From contig NZ_VSFF01000002.1 of the NCBI RefSeq assembly GCF_008085905.1, positions 248,001 to 312,000 on the forward strand: a DNA stretch of 64,000 nt. Direction: 5' to 3'. Position numbers and translations under genes: made by a program. The notes under the pieces are model-generated. The model worked only from the letters and a program-made list of their open reading frames with translations, was not told where the DNA came from and ran no database searches. Below, piece by piece: positions 41,658-50,577 of this stretch. The number at the start of each line of letters is the position of its first letter. Positions within the stretch are counted from its first letter, which is position 1. The DNA comes from Actinomadura syzygii. Lineage in GTDB: Bacteria; Actinomycetota; Actinomycetes; Streptosporangiales; Streptosporangiaceae.

Positions 41658-43277
41658 TCAGCCGTTGAACGGCGCGAACTTCAACCAGAACCCGCAGTGG
41701 TGCTGCTTCGAGATCTCCGAGGTCATCTGGCTGTCCCCGGCGGGCAGCAGCGACATCTGCGCCTGGTCGGCCGAGGTGAACGGCGTCCAGCGCGGGGTGC
41801 CCTTGACGGTCGGGTCGCCGCCGCGGGCGAAGCCCGTCCACTCCGCGACGAGCTGCGCCCGCATCGGCTTCTGGTTCGGCGTCAGCGGCGGCTGCCCCGG
41901 GAAGGTGCCGTGGAACAGGTAGCTGAACTCCCCGACGTGGAACGCGCCCACGGGCTTCGAGTTGTCGATGAACGGCAGCGGCGGCGCGTTGGTGTCGTCG
42001 AACCGGTAGGCGTAGACGGGGACGTGCTTGCCGAGCCGCCGGTCGTTGAGCAGCGCCGGGCAGACGGAGCTGGCGTCGGCGAGGACCGTCCGGGACGCGA
42101 TGTACGGCGCCGGGTCCGGGAACCTGGCCAGCTTGTAGCGCTTCAGGACCTCGGGCGCGTGCGTCCCGTAGTGCTGGTTGATCAGCGCCTCGTACTGGGC
42201 CGGGGTCTCGGCCGGGGTCATCTGCGTCTCGTCCCTGGCCACGCCGTGGATGACGGGCACCTTGTTGAAGTCCCCGGTGGCGAACGCCTCGCCCGGCGAC
42301 TTCGTCAGCGTCTTCCCGTCGACGATCGGCGCGAGCGTGCCCCTGTCGGGGCCGAGGCCGTCGCCGGCCGCGTCCAGCAGCGTCTGCACCGGGACCTGGC
42401 GCAGGCAGGCGGCGACGTCGGCGGCCGTCCCGCAGCCGACGGCGGCGGCGAACCGGGCCCCGGTCTGCTGCGCCTCGGTCTGGGTGGGCAGCTTGGTCGC
42501 GCAGTCCTGGCGCTGCCAGGTGGTGTTCACGCCGAGCAGCCCGTTGTACTCGCCGCTCTCGATGATCCCCTTGGCGAACAGCCCGTGCGCGGTGGGGGAC
42601 GCCATGTTGGCGCACACGCTGGAGCCCCCGGCGGACGGTCCGAAGATCGTCACGTTGGCCGGGTCGCCGCCGAACTTCGCGATGTTCCGCTTGACCCAGC
42701 CGAGCGCGGCCTGCTGGTCCTGGAGGCCGTAGTTCCCGGCGTTCGCGCCGAGCGCCGCGTGCGACAGGAACCCGATGATGCCGAGCCGGTAGGTGACCTC
42801 GACCTGGATCACCTTGCCCTCGGCGGCGAGGTTGCTCCCGTCGGACGGCGACCCGAGCCGGAACCCGCCGCCGTGCAGCTGCACCATGACCGGAAGCGGC
42901 CCGCTCCCCGCGTTCTTCGGCACCCGGACGTTCAGCTTCAGGCAGTCCTCGTCGACGGATCCGGGCATGAAGTCGCCGGGCTGCGGGCAGCGGCTGCCTA
43001 GCTCGGTCGCCTGGAGCGGCGTGGTCCAGCCGGGGTGCGGCGCGGGCGGCGCCCAGCGCCGCGCGCCGAGCGGCGGCGCGGCGTACGGGACGCCCAGCCA
43101 GTTCGTGACGGCGCTGCCCGCGATGCCGCAGACCGGACCGGTGTCGGTCTGGATCGCGGTGCCGTCCGAGCAGGCGGGCGCCGCGTTCGGGGCCGCCGTC
43201 GCGGCGTGCGCCCCGGTCAGCCCGGCGGCCGCGACGACGATGGACAACGCGAGCTTCAGGGCGGTTCTGGGTCTCAT
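41658..43277 (-). CDS. Secreted type-B carboxylesterase, paralogue
   Basis: 539 residues. A signal peptide (MRPRTALKLALSIVVAAAGLTGA) is followed by the type-B esterase fold: QLHGGGFRLGSPSDGSNL, nucleophile elbow FGPSAGGSS, acidic residue in HGVARDETQ and a histidine in AFHVGEFSY. It is similar over its whole length to the esterase at 11250-12893, with near-identical GLPVCGT/GPVCG-type starts and a C-terminal HHCGFW. It is a single gene with a strong terminator behind it and no obvious partner. The substrate is unknown. Confidence 0.87.
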   Translation of the reverse strand: MRPRTALKLALSIVVAAAGLTGAHAATAAPNAAPACSDGTAIQTDTGPVCGIAGSAVTNWLGVPYAAPPLGARRWAPPAPHPGWTTPLQATELGSRCPQPGDFMPGSVDEDCLKLNVRVPKNAGSGPLPVMVQLHGGGFRLGSPSDGSNLAAEGKVIQVEVTYRLGIIGFLSHAALGANAGNYGLQDQQAALGWVKRNIAKFGGDPANVTIFGPSAGGSSVCANMASPTAHGLFAKGIIESGEYNGLLGVNTTWQRQDCATKLPTQTEAQQTGARFAAAVGCGTAADVAACLRQVPVQTLLDAAGDGLGPDRGTLAPIVDGKTLTKSPGEAFATGDFNKVPVIHGVARDETQMTPAETPAQYEALINQHYGTHAPEVLKRYKLARFPDPAPYIASRTVLADASSVCPALLNDRRLGKHVPVYAYRFDDTNAPPLPFIDNSKPVGAFHVGEFSYLFHGTFPGQPPLTPNQKPMRAQLVAEWTGFARGGDPTVKGTPRWTPFTSADQAQMSLLPAGDSQMTSEISKQHHCGFWLKFAPFNG

Positions 43278-43401
43278 TGTGGTCCTCCCAGTCAGAGACC
43301 GTGCGGAATCCTGGTGCCCCGATCATTGCAGCGTTGTTCGATAGGAAAACTATCTGACTCAGCCTTGTCCCATAACGGATCACCTCCGTCAGCACGGCAT
43401 G

Positions 43402-43439
43402 CGAAAGGCGGGGACGGAGGGCTCCGTCCCCGCCTTTCG
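43402..43439. terminator. Terminator, perfect 18-bp stem
   Basis: Bases 43402-43419 are the reverse complement of 43422-43439, leaving a two-base GG loop. The stem starts CGAAAGGCGGGG. It lies 66 bases beyond the stop of the M36 peptidase gene and upstream of the esterase gene, so it separates the two units. Confidence 0.85.
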
Positions 43440-43448
43440 GTCGGTCCA

Positions 43449-43494
43449 GCGCGGTTCGGCGCGGTTCGGCGCGGTTCGGCGCGGTTCGGCGCGG
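43449..43494. repeat. Tandem 10-bp repeat, 4.6 copies
   Basis: GCGCGGTTCG is repeated four times without change (43449-43488), followed by a partial unit GCGCGG. It fills the gap between the M36 peptidase stop and its terminator and does not code for anything visible. Confidence 0.9.
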
Positions 43495-43504
43495 GCCGTG
43501 CGGG

Positions 43505-46396
43505 CTACCGGGCGAACGCCTGGAGCTCGGCGGCCCGGACGATCCCGGCGCGCGGGCTCGCGGTCGCGCAGTCGGTGTTGGACCGCGGGTCGTTGTCCTG
43601 CTCACCGGCGTAGATCGGGCCGCCGGTGCACTGGCTGGAGACGACCTGGAGCCGCAGGTGCGTCGCCGAGACGTCCCGCAGGTCGAACGACCGCATGATC
43701 AGGTCGGGCGCGGTCGGCCGCGGACGGTCCGCGGGGAAGGCGTCGGACGGGCTCGTGTAGACGGTCCGGTACGACGTGTTCTGCGCGCAGTCGGCCTTGG
43801 TCGCGTCGCAGGCGAGGAGCCGGAACGCGCGCAGCGCCGTGAAGCGGTTCTGCGAGGTGTTCGGGCCCTCCGGGTCGTCCGCGACGGTCGGCCGCAGCAG
43901 CGCGCTGACCTGCACCCGCCCGACCCGGACCGGACGGTCCCCGGCGAGGTCGACGGTCACCTGCCGGCCCGCGACCGGCGCCGCGACCGACTGCCAGTTC
44001 GTGGTCTCGGTCTCGTCCAGCAGCGCGGGCTGCGAGCCCCCGTCGCCGGACGCGGTCGCCCCGTTCGCGGCGGCGGCCTCGTTGCGGGACATCGAGACCG
44101 GCAGCGTCCGCTGCGACGCGCGGACCGTCGCGGTGAACCGCTTGTGCCCGAAGCCCGCGCCGACCGCGAGGAACGAGTACCGGCCCGGCGCGAGCTGGAC
44201 CGAGTCGCCGAGCGGCGTCGCCGGGTCGGTGTCGGCCACCGGGACGGCCCGCGCCTCGTAGTCGCCCACGTACAGCCGGACCTTGCCGCCCTTGGCGTCG
44301 CCGCCGGGCTTGAGCGTCAGGTCGGCGTTCCGCGACAGCGGGGACGCGAAGCTCGGCCGCGCGTCGGCGTCGTTCGGGCCGGTACTGGCCGCGTCCTTGC
44401 CGAGGCCGTGCTGCGCGAAGACCTTCCACATCATCTCGTGGTCCTTGCCGCCGAACCGGATGGCGTCCGCGGCGAGCAGCGCGTTGCGGTGGTCGACGTA
44501 GCTGACCGCGCCGCTCGCCATGAGCAGCAGCGCGTCGAACGACAGTTGCGCCCAGCGCCGGTTGCCCGGGCACTTGGCGACGGGGACGGTCCCCTCAGCG
44601 CACTTGCGCTGGAGGGTCGCGTTGCCGTCGCCGTACTTGTCGACGAACGCCTGCCGGACGTCGAACTGCGTGGCCGTCCAGATCTCGCCGTCCGCGTGGA
44701 CCTGCGTCCCGACGAGGTCATAGCCGAGGTCGCTGTAGTTCAGCGGGCTCTTGCTCATGTCGTAGTTGCGGATGCCGGTGCGCCGGTCGCCGGTGACGTA
44801 CGCGCCGGTGACGTACTGCGTCTTGCCGGGCGTCCGGAACCCGTACTCGTTGAGGTACTCCATGGCGAACAGGTCGGACGTGCTCTCGTTCATCGCCCCG
44901 GCCTGCGCGCCCTGCCAGCCGCCGTCCGGACCGCCGATCATGCGTCCGGAGATGGCGTGGCTGAACTCGTGCCCGATGACGCTCATGTCGTAGTCGCCGT
45001 CGACGCACGGCGAGTAGAACGCGCCCGCGACCGGCTGCCACAGGTACATGTTGGTGATGGCGGGCGTCCCGTCCGGCGGCGTGATCTGGTTGGCGTTGTC
45101 GCGGACGGAGGCGACCCGGCCTCCCGCCTGCGCGTTGCCCAGCTCGGGGTCGCCGCCCTTGCCGCCCCGGTTCCCGTTGTCGACCTGCATGTTCCAGGCC
45201 GACTCGGTGAACCCGAGCCGGTACGACCAGTCGTGCATCCGGTTGTGCTGGACGAACAGGTTCGAGATGGCCGCTTCGAGGTCGGCCTCCTGCGGGCTGT
45301 CCAGCGTCGCCGGGTCGCACTTGCTCCGGAACCACTGGTTGGTCCAGGGGTAGGTGTAGTTGCGGTCGGCCTTGGGCGCGTTGGTGCGGGTCCCGACCGT
45401 GAACGGGTCGCTGCTCGCGCGGTTCTCGTAGGTGTGGGCCGTGTTGCCGAGGCTCGTGTTCGTCGGCGCGCCGGTCGCCGGGTCGACGTCCCACGGGCGC
45501 CCGCTGGACGGGTCGCCGCCCGCGACGTACCGGCAGCCGGGCGCGGGCGCGAAGCACCACGTCTGGCGGGTGTCGCGGGACGAGTAGTCGCCCGGCGGCG
45601 TCGCCGGGAACACCGACCAGCGCGGGTTGTCGCTGTCGTGGTCGACGAGGTTCTCGCGGACGAGCACCGCGCCGGAGCGGGCGTCGACGTACGACGTCAC
45701 GGCCTTCGGCTCGGCGCCCGAGGCGTCCATCAGCGTGACCTGGTAGGCGCTGCGCGCACCCTGCGCGGTGGGCACGGCGACCAGCCGCGCGGCCCGCGCG
45801 CTCTTGGCGGTGATGCCCGCGTCGCGTCCGGCGGCCTTGACGGCGTCGTCCCGGGAGAGCGTTGCGGGGGCCGGAGCGGAGCCGTCGCGGGAGAGCGTCG
45901 AGGTGACCGAGACGACCTTGCTCCCGCTCACCCCGATCGCGACGAGCCCGTCGTATCCGGCGGGCAGCCCGCCGAAGCGCTGGCGGAGCAGGACGGCCGC
46001 GCCGTCCCCGATGGGGTTGACGGCGACCTTCTCCAGCGCGGACACGGCGGCGGCGTCGAGGCCGAACAGGTCGGTGCGGCCGGTCAGGTACGCGCGCGCG
46101 ACCTGCTCTGGACCACCCGGCAAGCCGCTGGCCAGGGCGCCGTCGCCGGTGACCACGGCGGGCGTGCCGAGCCTGTTCCACCGGACGGTGACGCCGCGCG
46201 CCGCGCTCTGCTGGCGCGCGGTCGGCGCGAGCAGACCGGGACGGACGTCCTTGTCCGCCAGCTCGGCGCGTTCGCCGGGCGGCGGTTGCGGACGGGACTG
46301 CGGCGGCTCGGCGCGTCCGGGGACGGCGAGGCCGAGCGTGAGAAGTGTTCCGGAGACCGCGACCGCCGTGACGGCGGTCAAGCGTGTCCTGGGCAA
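43505..46396 (-). CDS. Secreted M36 (fungalysin-type) metallopeptidase
   Basis: 963 residues. A signal peptide (PRTRLTAVTAVAVSGTLLTLGLAV) is followed by a propeptide (FTP/PepSY-like, about 60-270), then the catalytic domain with the zinc motif VIGHEFSHAISG and the downstream glutamate in GAMNESTSDLF. The last about 200 residues look like a discoidin/F5-8 carbohydrate-binding module (DETETTNWQSV...). It is an extracellular protease activated by propeptide removal. I chose TTG 46396 because CCAGGAGG lies five bases before it; an earlier TTG at 46489 lacks such a site. Confidence 0.88.
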   Translation of the reverse strand: MPRTRLTAVTAVAVSGTLLTLGLAVPGRAEPPQSRPQPPPGERAELADKDVRPGLLAPTARQQSAARGVTVRWNRLGTPAVVTGDGALASGLPGGPEQVARAYLTGRTDLFGLDAAAVSALEKVAVNPIGDGAAVLLRQRFGGLPAGYDGLVAIGVSGSKVVSVTSTLSRDGSAPAPATLSRDDAVKAAGRDAGITAKSARAARLVAVPTAQGARSAYQVTLMDASGAEPKAVTSYVDARSGAVLVRENLVDHDSDNPRWSVFPATPPGDYSSRDTRQTWCFAPAPGCRYVAGGDPSSGRPWDVDPATGAPTNTSLGNTAHTYENRASSDPFTVGTRTNAPKADRNYTYPWTNQWFRSKCDPATLDSPQEADLEAAISNLFVQHNRMHDWSYRLGFTESAWNMQVDNGNRGGKGGDPELGNAQAGGRVASVRDNANQITPPDGTPAITNMYLWQPVAGAFYSPCVDGDYDMSVIGHEFSHAISGRMIGGPDGGWQGAQAGAMNESTSDLFAMEYLNEYGFRTPGKTQYVTGAYVTGDRRTGIRNYDMSKSPLNYSDLGYDLVGTQVHADGEIWTATQFDVRQAFVDKYGDGNATLQRKCAEGTVPVAKCPGNRRWAQLSFDALLLMASGAVSYVDHRNALLAADAIRFGGKDHEMMWKVFAQHGLGKDAASTGPNDADARPSFASPLSRNADLTLKPGGDAKGGKVRLYVGDYEARAVPVADTDPATPLGDSVQLAPGRYSFLAVGAGFGHKRFTATVRASQRTLPVSMSRNEAAAANGATASGDGGSQPALLDETETTNWQSVAAPVAGRQVTVDLAGDRPVRVGRVQVSALLRPTVADDPEGPNTSQNRFTALRAFRLLACDATKADCAQNTSYRTVYTSPSDAFPADRPRPTAPDLIMRSFDLRDVSATHLRLQVVSSQCTGGPIYAGEQDNDPRSNTDCATASPRAGIVRAAELQAFAR

Positions 46397-46741
46397 GGTG
46401 CCTCCTGGAGCGGGGGACGGACCAGGCTCGACGCGCCCGGCCGGGCGGCCGGGCGCGCACCCGAGACAAGCAGCACCACAACCGGACAACTACGGCGAAT
46501 TAATACGTTTCAGTCCGGTGTTCCGGAGGCGAACTCCGCCGTTGACAAACGCCGCCGCGCGTGGGCGGCGAGATCCGCCCGCGCGCGGCGGGGCGGGCGT
46601 CGGCTCCGCCGGGGGCCGGGCGACGGCGGCCGTGAGCGGCGCCGCTCCGGCGCGGGAGTCGCGGCCGGTATTTCGGGTGACCTCATTGACGGATGCTTCC
46701 GGAGGAAATACTTTCTGTGGAAAGTAAATGGGAGGCTCGTC
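46397..46741. other. Divergent intergenic region, M36 peptidase / formamidase operon
   Basis: 345 bases without a gene. It contains a near-perfect hairpin (46552-46591; 46555-46568 pairs with 46575-46588 with one mismatch and a six-base loop) preceded by a TTGACA sequence at about 46542. On the right is the promoter and operator-like repeat of the fmd operon (46686-46726). The minus-strand promoter of the peptidase could not be fixed. Confidence 0.5.
46686..46726 (+). promoter_or_regulatory. Promoter with operator-like repeat for the fmd operon
   Basis: TTGACG (46686-46691), a 17-base spacer and TACTTT (46709-46714) form a good housekeeping-type promoter. The -10 is one arm of a perfect repeat, TACTTT and AAAGTA (46721-46726) with a six-base spacer, so a bound repressor would cover the -10 and start point. 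GGGAGG and the ATG follow within 30 bases. Confidence 0.6.
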
Positions 46742-47023
46742 ATGGTGACCTACCAGTACCGATGCCCGCGCTGCGGGCCCTTCGACCTCGCGCTGCCGAT
46801 GGGCGAGGCGCGCTCCGAGCAGCGCTGCGCGCTCTGCGAGGGAACCGCCCGCCGGGTGTGGACGGCGCCCTCGCTCACCCGTCCCGGCGCCCCGCTGACC
46901 CGGGCGCTGGACGCCCAGGACGCGAGCAGGCACGAGCCGCGGGTCGTGTCGGGCCCGCCCCCGGCGCGGCGGCGTCCCGCCCCGCCGTCCGACCCGCGCC
47001 ACGCCCTGCTCCCACGGCCCTGA
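46742..47023 (+). CDS. FmdB-type zinc-ribbon protein
   Basis: 93 residues. The N-terminal zinc ribbon is MVTYQYRCPRCG followed by CALCEG; the remaining 50 residues are a disordered Pro/Arg-rich tail. Such small FmdB-like proteins accompany formamidase genes and are thought to be regulatory. GGGAGG precedes the ATG. Ten bases later the AmiS-type channel gene starts, and the formamidase follows, so the three form an operon. Confidence 0.82.
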   Translation: MVTYQYRCPRCGPFDLALPMGEARSEQRCALCEGTARRVWTAPSLTRPGAPLTRALDAQDASRHEPRVVSGPPPARRRPAPPSDPRHALLPRP

Positions 47024-47033
47024 GGAGGACGCC

Positions 47034-47669
47034 ATGGCGAGCGTGGGCCTGCTCTACGTCGGCGCGGTGCTCTTCCTCAACGCGATGATGATGCTCGGCC
47101 GCGTCGAGGCGCGAGCGGCGGCCGTGCTGAACCTGTTCGTCGGCGCGATGCAGGTGATCCTGCCGACGATCCTGCTGGTCAACGCGGGGGACGACGTGTC
47201 CGCGATCGCCGCGGCGGCGGGCGTCTACCTGTTCGGCTTCACCTACCTGTACGTCGGCATCGGCCTGCTCGCCGGGCTCGACACCACCGGCGTCGGCTGG
47301 TTCTCGCTGTTCGTGTCCGTGGTCGCGATCGTGTTCGCGGGGATCAACTTCTTCGACGCCAAGGACCATCCGTTCGGGGTCATCTGGCTCTGCTGGTCCT
47401 TCCTGTGGTTCCTGTTCTTCGTCGTCCTCGGGCTCAAGCGGGACGAGTTCACCGCCTTCACCGGCTGGGTGACCCTCGCCGCGGCGTGGGGCACGGCGGT
47501 GCTGCCCGCGTTCCTGCTGCTGACCGACCACTACTCGACGTCCGGCGCGTTCGCGGCGGTCTTCGCCGTCGCCGCCGTGTTCGTCGTCGCCGGGCTGTGG
47601 GTCCTCGCCCGGCCGGGACGCGCCGCCGCGGCGCCCGCCGAACCCGTCGAACCCGCCACCGGAGCCTGA
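47034..47669 (+). CDS. amiS: AmiS/UreI-family amide or urea channel
   Basis: 211 residues with six predicted membrane spans and the family start MASVGLLYVGAVLFLNAMMML; other conserved parts are YLFGFTYLYVGIG and FGVIWLCWSFLWFLFF. AmiS/UreI proteins are pores for short-chain amides or urea. Placed before the acetamidase/formamidase gene, it likely imports formamide or acetamide. The last 20 residues are an Ala/Pro cytosolic tail. Confidence 0.9.
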   Translation: MASVGLLYVGAVLFLNAMMMLGRVEARAAAVLNLFVGAMQVILPTILLVNAGDDVSAIAAAAGVYLFGFTYLYVGIGLLAGLDTTGVGWFSLFVSVVAIVFAGINFFDAKDHPFGVIWLCWSFLWFLFFVVLGLKRDEFTAFTGWVTLAAAWGTAVLPAFLLLTDHYSTSGAFAAVFAVAAVFVVAGLWVLARPGRAAAAPAEPVEPATGA

Positions 47670-47729
47670 CCGCCGCCCGCCCCGGCGGTCCAGAAGTTCA
47701 CACGGCAAACATCTTCAGGAGGCAAGGCA

Positions 47730-48977
47730 ATGCCAGAAGTCGTCTTCAGCGTCGACCAGGCACGATCCATGCGCGAGCAGGCCACGCCCGGCCACAACCG
47801 GTGGCATCCCGACATCCCGGCGGCGGCGACCGTCCGGCCGGGAGCGGAGTTCCGGGTGGAGTGCCGCGAATGGACGGACGGCCAGATCGGCAACAACGAC
47901 TCCGCCAACGACGTGCGCGACGTCGACCTGTCGCCGTGCCACATGCTGAGCGGCCCGATCGCCGTCGAGGGCGCCGAGCCCGGCGACCTCCTCGTGGTGG
48001 ACATCCTCGACATCGGGCCCGTCCCGCAGGAGACCGGGCCGCGGCCCGGCCAGGGATGGGGCTACACCGGCATCTTCGCCAAGCAGAACGGCGGCGGCTT
48101 CCTCACCGACCACTACCCGGACGCCTACAAGGCCATCTGGGACTTCCACGGCCAGCAGGCCACGTCCCGCCACATTCCCGGCGTGCGGTTCACCGGCATC
48201 ACGCACCCGGGGCTGTTCGGGACGGCGCCGTCCCCCGAACTGCTCGCCCGCTGGAACGCCCGCGAGCAGGCGCTGATCGACACCGACCCGACGCGGGTGC
48301 CGCCGCTCGCGCTGCCGCCGCTGCCGGAGGGCGTCCTCGCCGGGAACCTCGCCGGGGACGCGCTCGCCAAGGTCGGCGCGCAGGGGGCGCGGACCGTTCC
48401 GCCGCGCGAGAACGGCGGCAACCACGACATCAAGAACTTCACGCGGGGCGCGCGCGTGTTCTACCCGGTGCACGTCGCGGGCGGCCTGCTGTCCGGCGGC
48501 GACCTGCACTTCAGCCAGGGCGACGGCGAGATCACGTTCTGCGGCGCCATCGAGATGGGCGGCTTCATCGACTTCCACGTCGACATCATCAAGGGCGGCA
48601 TGGAGAAGTACGGCGTGAAGAACAACCCGATCTTCATGCCCGGCAACGTCGAGCCGCGCTACTCGGAGTTCGTGTCGTTCATCGGCATCTCGGTGGACCA
48701 CGAGACCGACACCAACCTCTACAACGACGCGACCGTCGCCTACCGCAACGCCTGCCTGAACGCCATCGAGTACCTCAAGACGTTCGGCTACAGCGGCGAG
48801 CAGGCGTACCTGCTGCTCGGCGCCGCGCCGATCGAGGGCCGGGTGAGCGGCGTCGTCGACATCCCGAACGCCTGCTGCTCGCTCTACCTGCCGACCGAGA
48901 TCTTCGACTTCGACATCCGGCCGACCGCCGACGGCCCGCGCCGCGCCGACCGCGGCCGGTGCGCCGTCTCGTCCTGA
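47730..48977 (+). CDS. fmdA: Formamidase/acetamidase FmdA
   Basis: 415 residues, normal for the FmdA/AmdA family. Conserved parts are NNDSANDVRDVDLSPCHMLSGP, ENGGNHDIKNF, VHVAGGLLSGGDLHFSQGDGE and GAIEMGGF. It hydrolyses formamide or acetamide to ammonia and the acid, supplying nitrogen. AGGAGGCAAGGC precedes the ATG. It is the last gene of the zinc-ribbon/AmiS/FmdA operon, followed by a long terminator-like repeat. Confidence 0.92.
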   Translation: MPEVVFSVDQARSMREQATPGHNRWHPDIPAAATVRPGAEFRVECREWTDGQIGNNDSANDVRDVDLSPCHMLSGPIAVEGAEPGDLLVVDILDIGPVPQETGPRPGQGWGYTGIFAKQNGGGFLTDHYPDAYKAIWDFHGQQATSRHIPGVRFTGITHPGLFGTAPSPELLARWNAREQALIDTDPTRVPPLALPPLPEGVLAGNLAGDALAKVGAQGARTVPPRENGGNHDIKNFTRGARVFYPVHVAGGLLSGGDLHFSQGDGEITFCGAIEMGGFIDFHVDIIKGGMEKYGVKNNPIFMPGNVEPRYSEFVSFIGISVDHETDTNLYNDATVAYRNACLNAIEYLKTFGYSGEQAYLLLGAAPIEGRVSGVVDIPNACCSLYLPTEIFDFDIRPTADGPRRADRGRCAVSS

Positions 48978-49001
48978 CCCGCTTTCCCTGACCTACCGAT
49001 C

Positions 49002-49074
49002 GTGGCGGCCCGGCCGCCTCGCAGGCACTAGAACGCCCCGTGTCGTGCCATGCGAGGCCGCCGGGCCGCCGCAC
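49002..49074. terminator. Long imperfect inverted repeat, bidirectional terminator
   Basis: The arm 49002-49028 pairs with 49045-49074 over almost 27 bases with one mismatch and two small bulges; the shared core includes GCGGCCCGGC and GCCTCGCA. It lies between the converging fmdA and DUF3052-like genes, the right arm reaching the latter's stop codon. Confidence 0.75.
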
Positions 49075-49484
49075 TACGTTCTCCGGTTCTCCTTCCGGCG
49101 GACGAACTTCAGGCCGGACCAGTCGTCGCCGAGCGCGGCGACCTTCACGTCGACGACGCCGAGCGGCAGGAAGACGTCGCGCAGGTCGTTCTCGGTGATG
49201 TCGCTGACGTGCCCGGCGGCCCTGCGCGGCCACGCGATCCAGAGCATGGCGTGGTCGGCCAGGTCGGCGACCAGCCCCGGCCCCTCGGCCGCGACGTCGC
49301 CGAGCTCCCGGAAGAACGCCACGGTGACGTCGGCGTCCGCGGGCCCGCCGGCGGAGACCGCGCAGCCGTCGGGGAGGTCCGGGACCGTCCACGATTCCGG
49401 TCGATGGGTGAGCCGCACCCGGTGACCGGCCTTGATGCCGATCTTCTTGGCGAGCGGGGTGCCGGAGTATCCCGAGGTGGCCAC
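49074..49484 (-). CDS. DUF3052-family protein
   Basis: 136 residues with the DUF3052 layout: GYSGTPLAKKIGIKAGHRV at the start, DVTVAFFREL in the middle and a C-terminal DDWSGLKFVRRKENR. The function is unknown to me; it is a small cytosolic protein common in actinomycetes. The start is GTG 49484 with only a weak ribosome-binding site. It stands alone between a terminator and the amidase pseudogene. Confidence 0.8.
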   Translation of the reverse strand: MATSGYSGTPLAKKIGIKAGHRVRLTHRPESWTVPDLPDGCAVSAGGPADADVTVAFFRELGDVAAEGPGLVADLADHAMLWIAWPRRAAGHVSDITENDLRDVFLPLGVVDVKVAALGDDWSGLKFVRRKENRRT

Positions 49485-49522
49485 GGCCCAACCGTAGCCC
49501 GCCGATCGTCCGCCCTCACCGC

Positions 49523-50568
49523 CTAGGAGAGCGCCTCCAGGCCGCCCGCGATCGACAGGAGGCGGTGCTCGTCGTAGTGGCGTCCGATGAGCTGGATCCC
49601 GGCCGGGCGGCCCTTCGGCGCGGTGCCCGGCGGGACGGACACCGCCGGGTGCCCCGTGTGGTTGGCCAGCGAGGTCAACCGGACCATGGCGGCGACGGCC
49701 TCCTCGGGACGCCCGCCCAGCTTCACGACCGTGCGCCCGATCTCGGGCGGGTCGACGGCGAGGGTCGGCAGCGCGATGGCGTCGACCCTGCCGAGCGCCC
49801 GGTCGACCTCCGCGCGCAGCGCCGGACGCCCGCGCTGGGCGGTCAGGTACTGCTCCGTGGTGACCACGGCCCCGGCGGCGAGGCCGTCCCGCATCGGCGG
49901 CTCGTAGCGGTCCTCGGCCGTGCCGAAGCGGCGCAGGTGGTAGGCGGCCATCTCGGCGGACAGCACCGGCCAGTGGACGGCCTTCACCCGCTCCTGGTCC
50001 GGCAGCTCCACCCCGACGATCTCCGCGCCCGCGTCGGCGGCGGCGGCGAGGGCGGCGCGGAAGTCCGCCAGCAGGTGCGGGTCGGTGACGCCCAGGTACT
50101 CCTCGGACGGCACGCCGAGGCGCACGCCGTCGTGCGGGTCCGGTCGAACGGGTTGCGGGCCGGGCCGAGCGTGGTGAGCGCGAACTCGTCCATGGTGGTG
50201 GTGCCGACGATCACGGCCCCGGCCTGCTTCAACGCGCCGACCAGCGTCGCGTCCCGGCCCGCGCGCCGCCCTTGGAGGACGCGCGAGCCCGCGTCCTGCG
50301 GCAGGCCCGCCAGCGCGACCATGCTCTTGACCGCGACCGGCACGCCGTCGAGCGGGCTCAGCGGCGCGCCGCGCGCCAGCCGCGCCGTCGCCGCGCGCGC
50401 CTCGTCGCGGGCCTCGTCGGCGCGGACGTGCGCGAACGCGCGCAGCCCCGGGTCGGCCTCGACGCGGTGGAGCGCGTCGTCGGCGGCGTCCATCGGGGTG
50501 ACCTCGCCGCGGGAGTACAGCTCGCGCAACTGGCGGACGGTCAGGTCGTCGGGCAGGACGGTGGGCAT
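49523..50568 (-). pseudogene. Amidase-signature enzyme, broken by internal deletion and frame change
   Basis: The N-terminal part (from ATG 50568, AGGAGG before it) reads as an amidase: LDGVPVAVKSM with the catalytic lysine, GAVIVGTTTMDEFAL and LGPARNPFD. There it should continue into the Gly-Ser-rich GGSSGGS signature holding the two catalytic serines. Instead, near 50140, it jumps to material from well beyond that region, and the continuing frame (GVRLGVPSEEYLGV... to a normal C-terminus ending at 49523) is a different one. Roughly 110-120 residues, including both catalytic serines, are missing. The gene cannot make an active enzyme. It is third in an operon after the amidohydrolase. Confidence 0.82.
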
Positions 50569-50577
50569 CGAAGCCTC

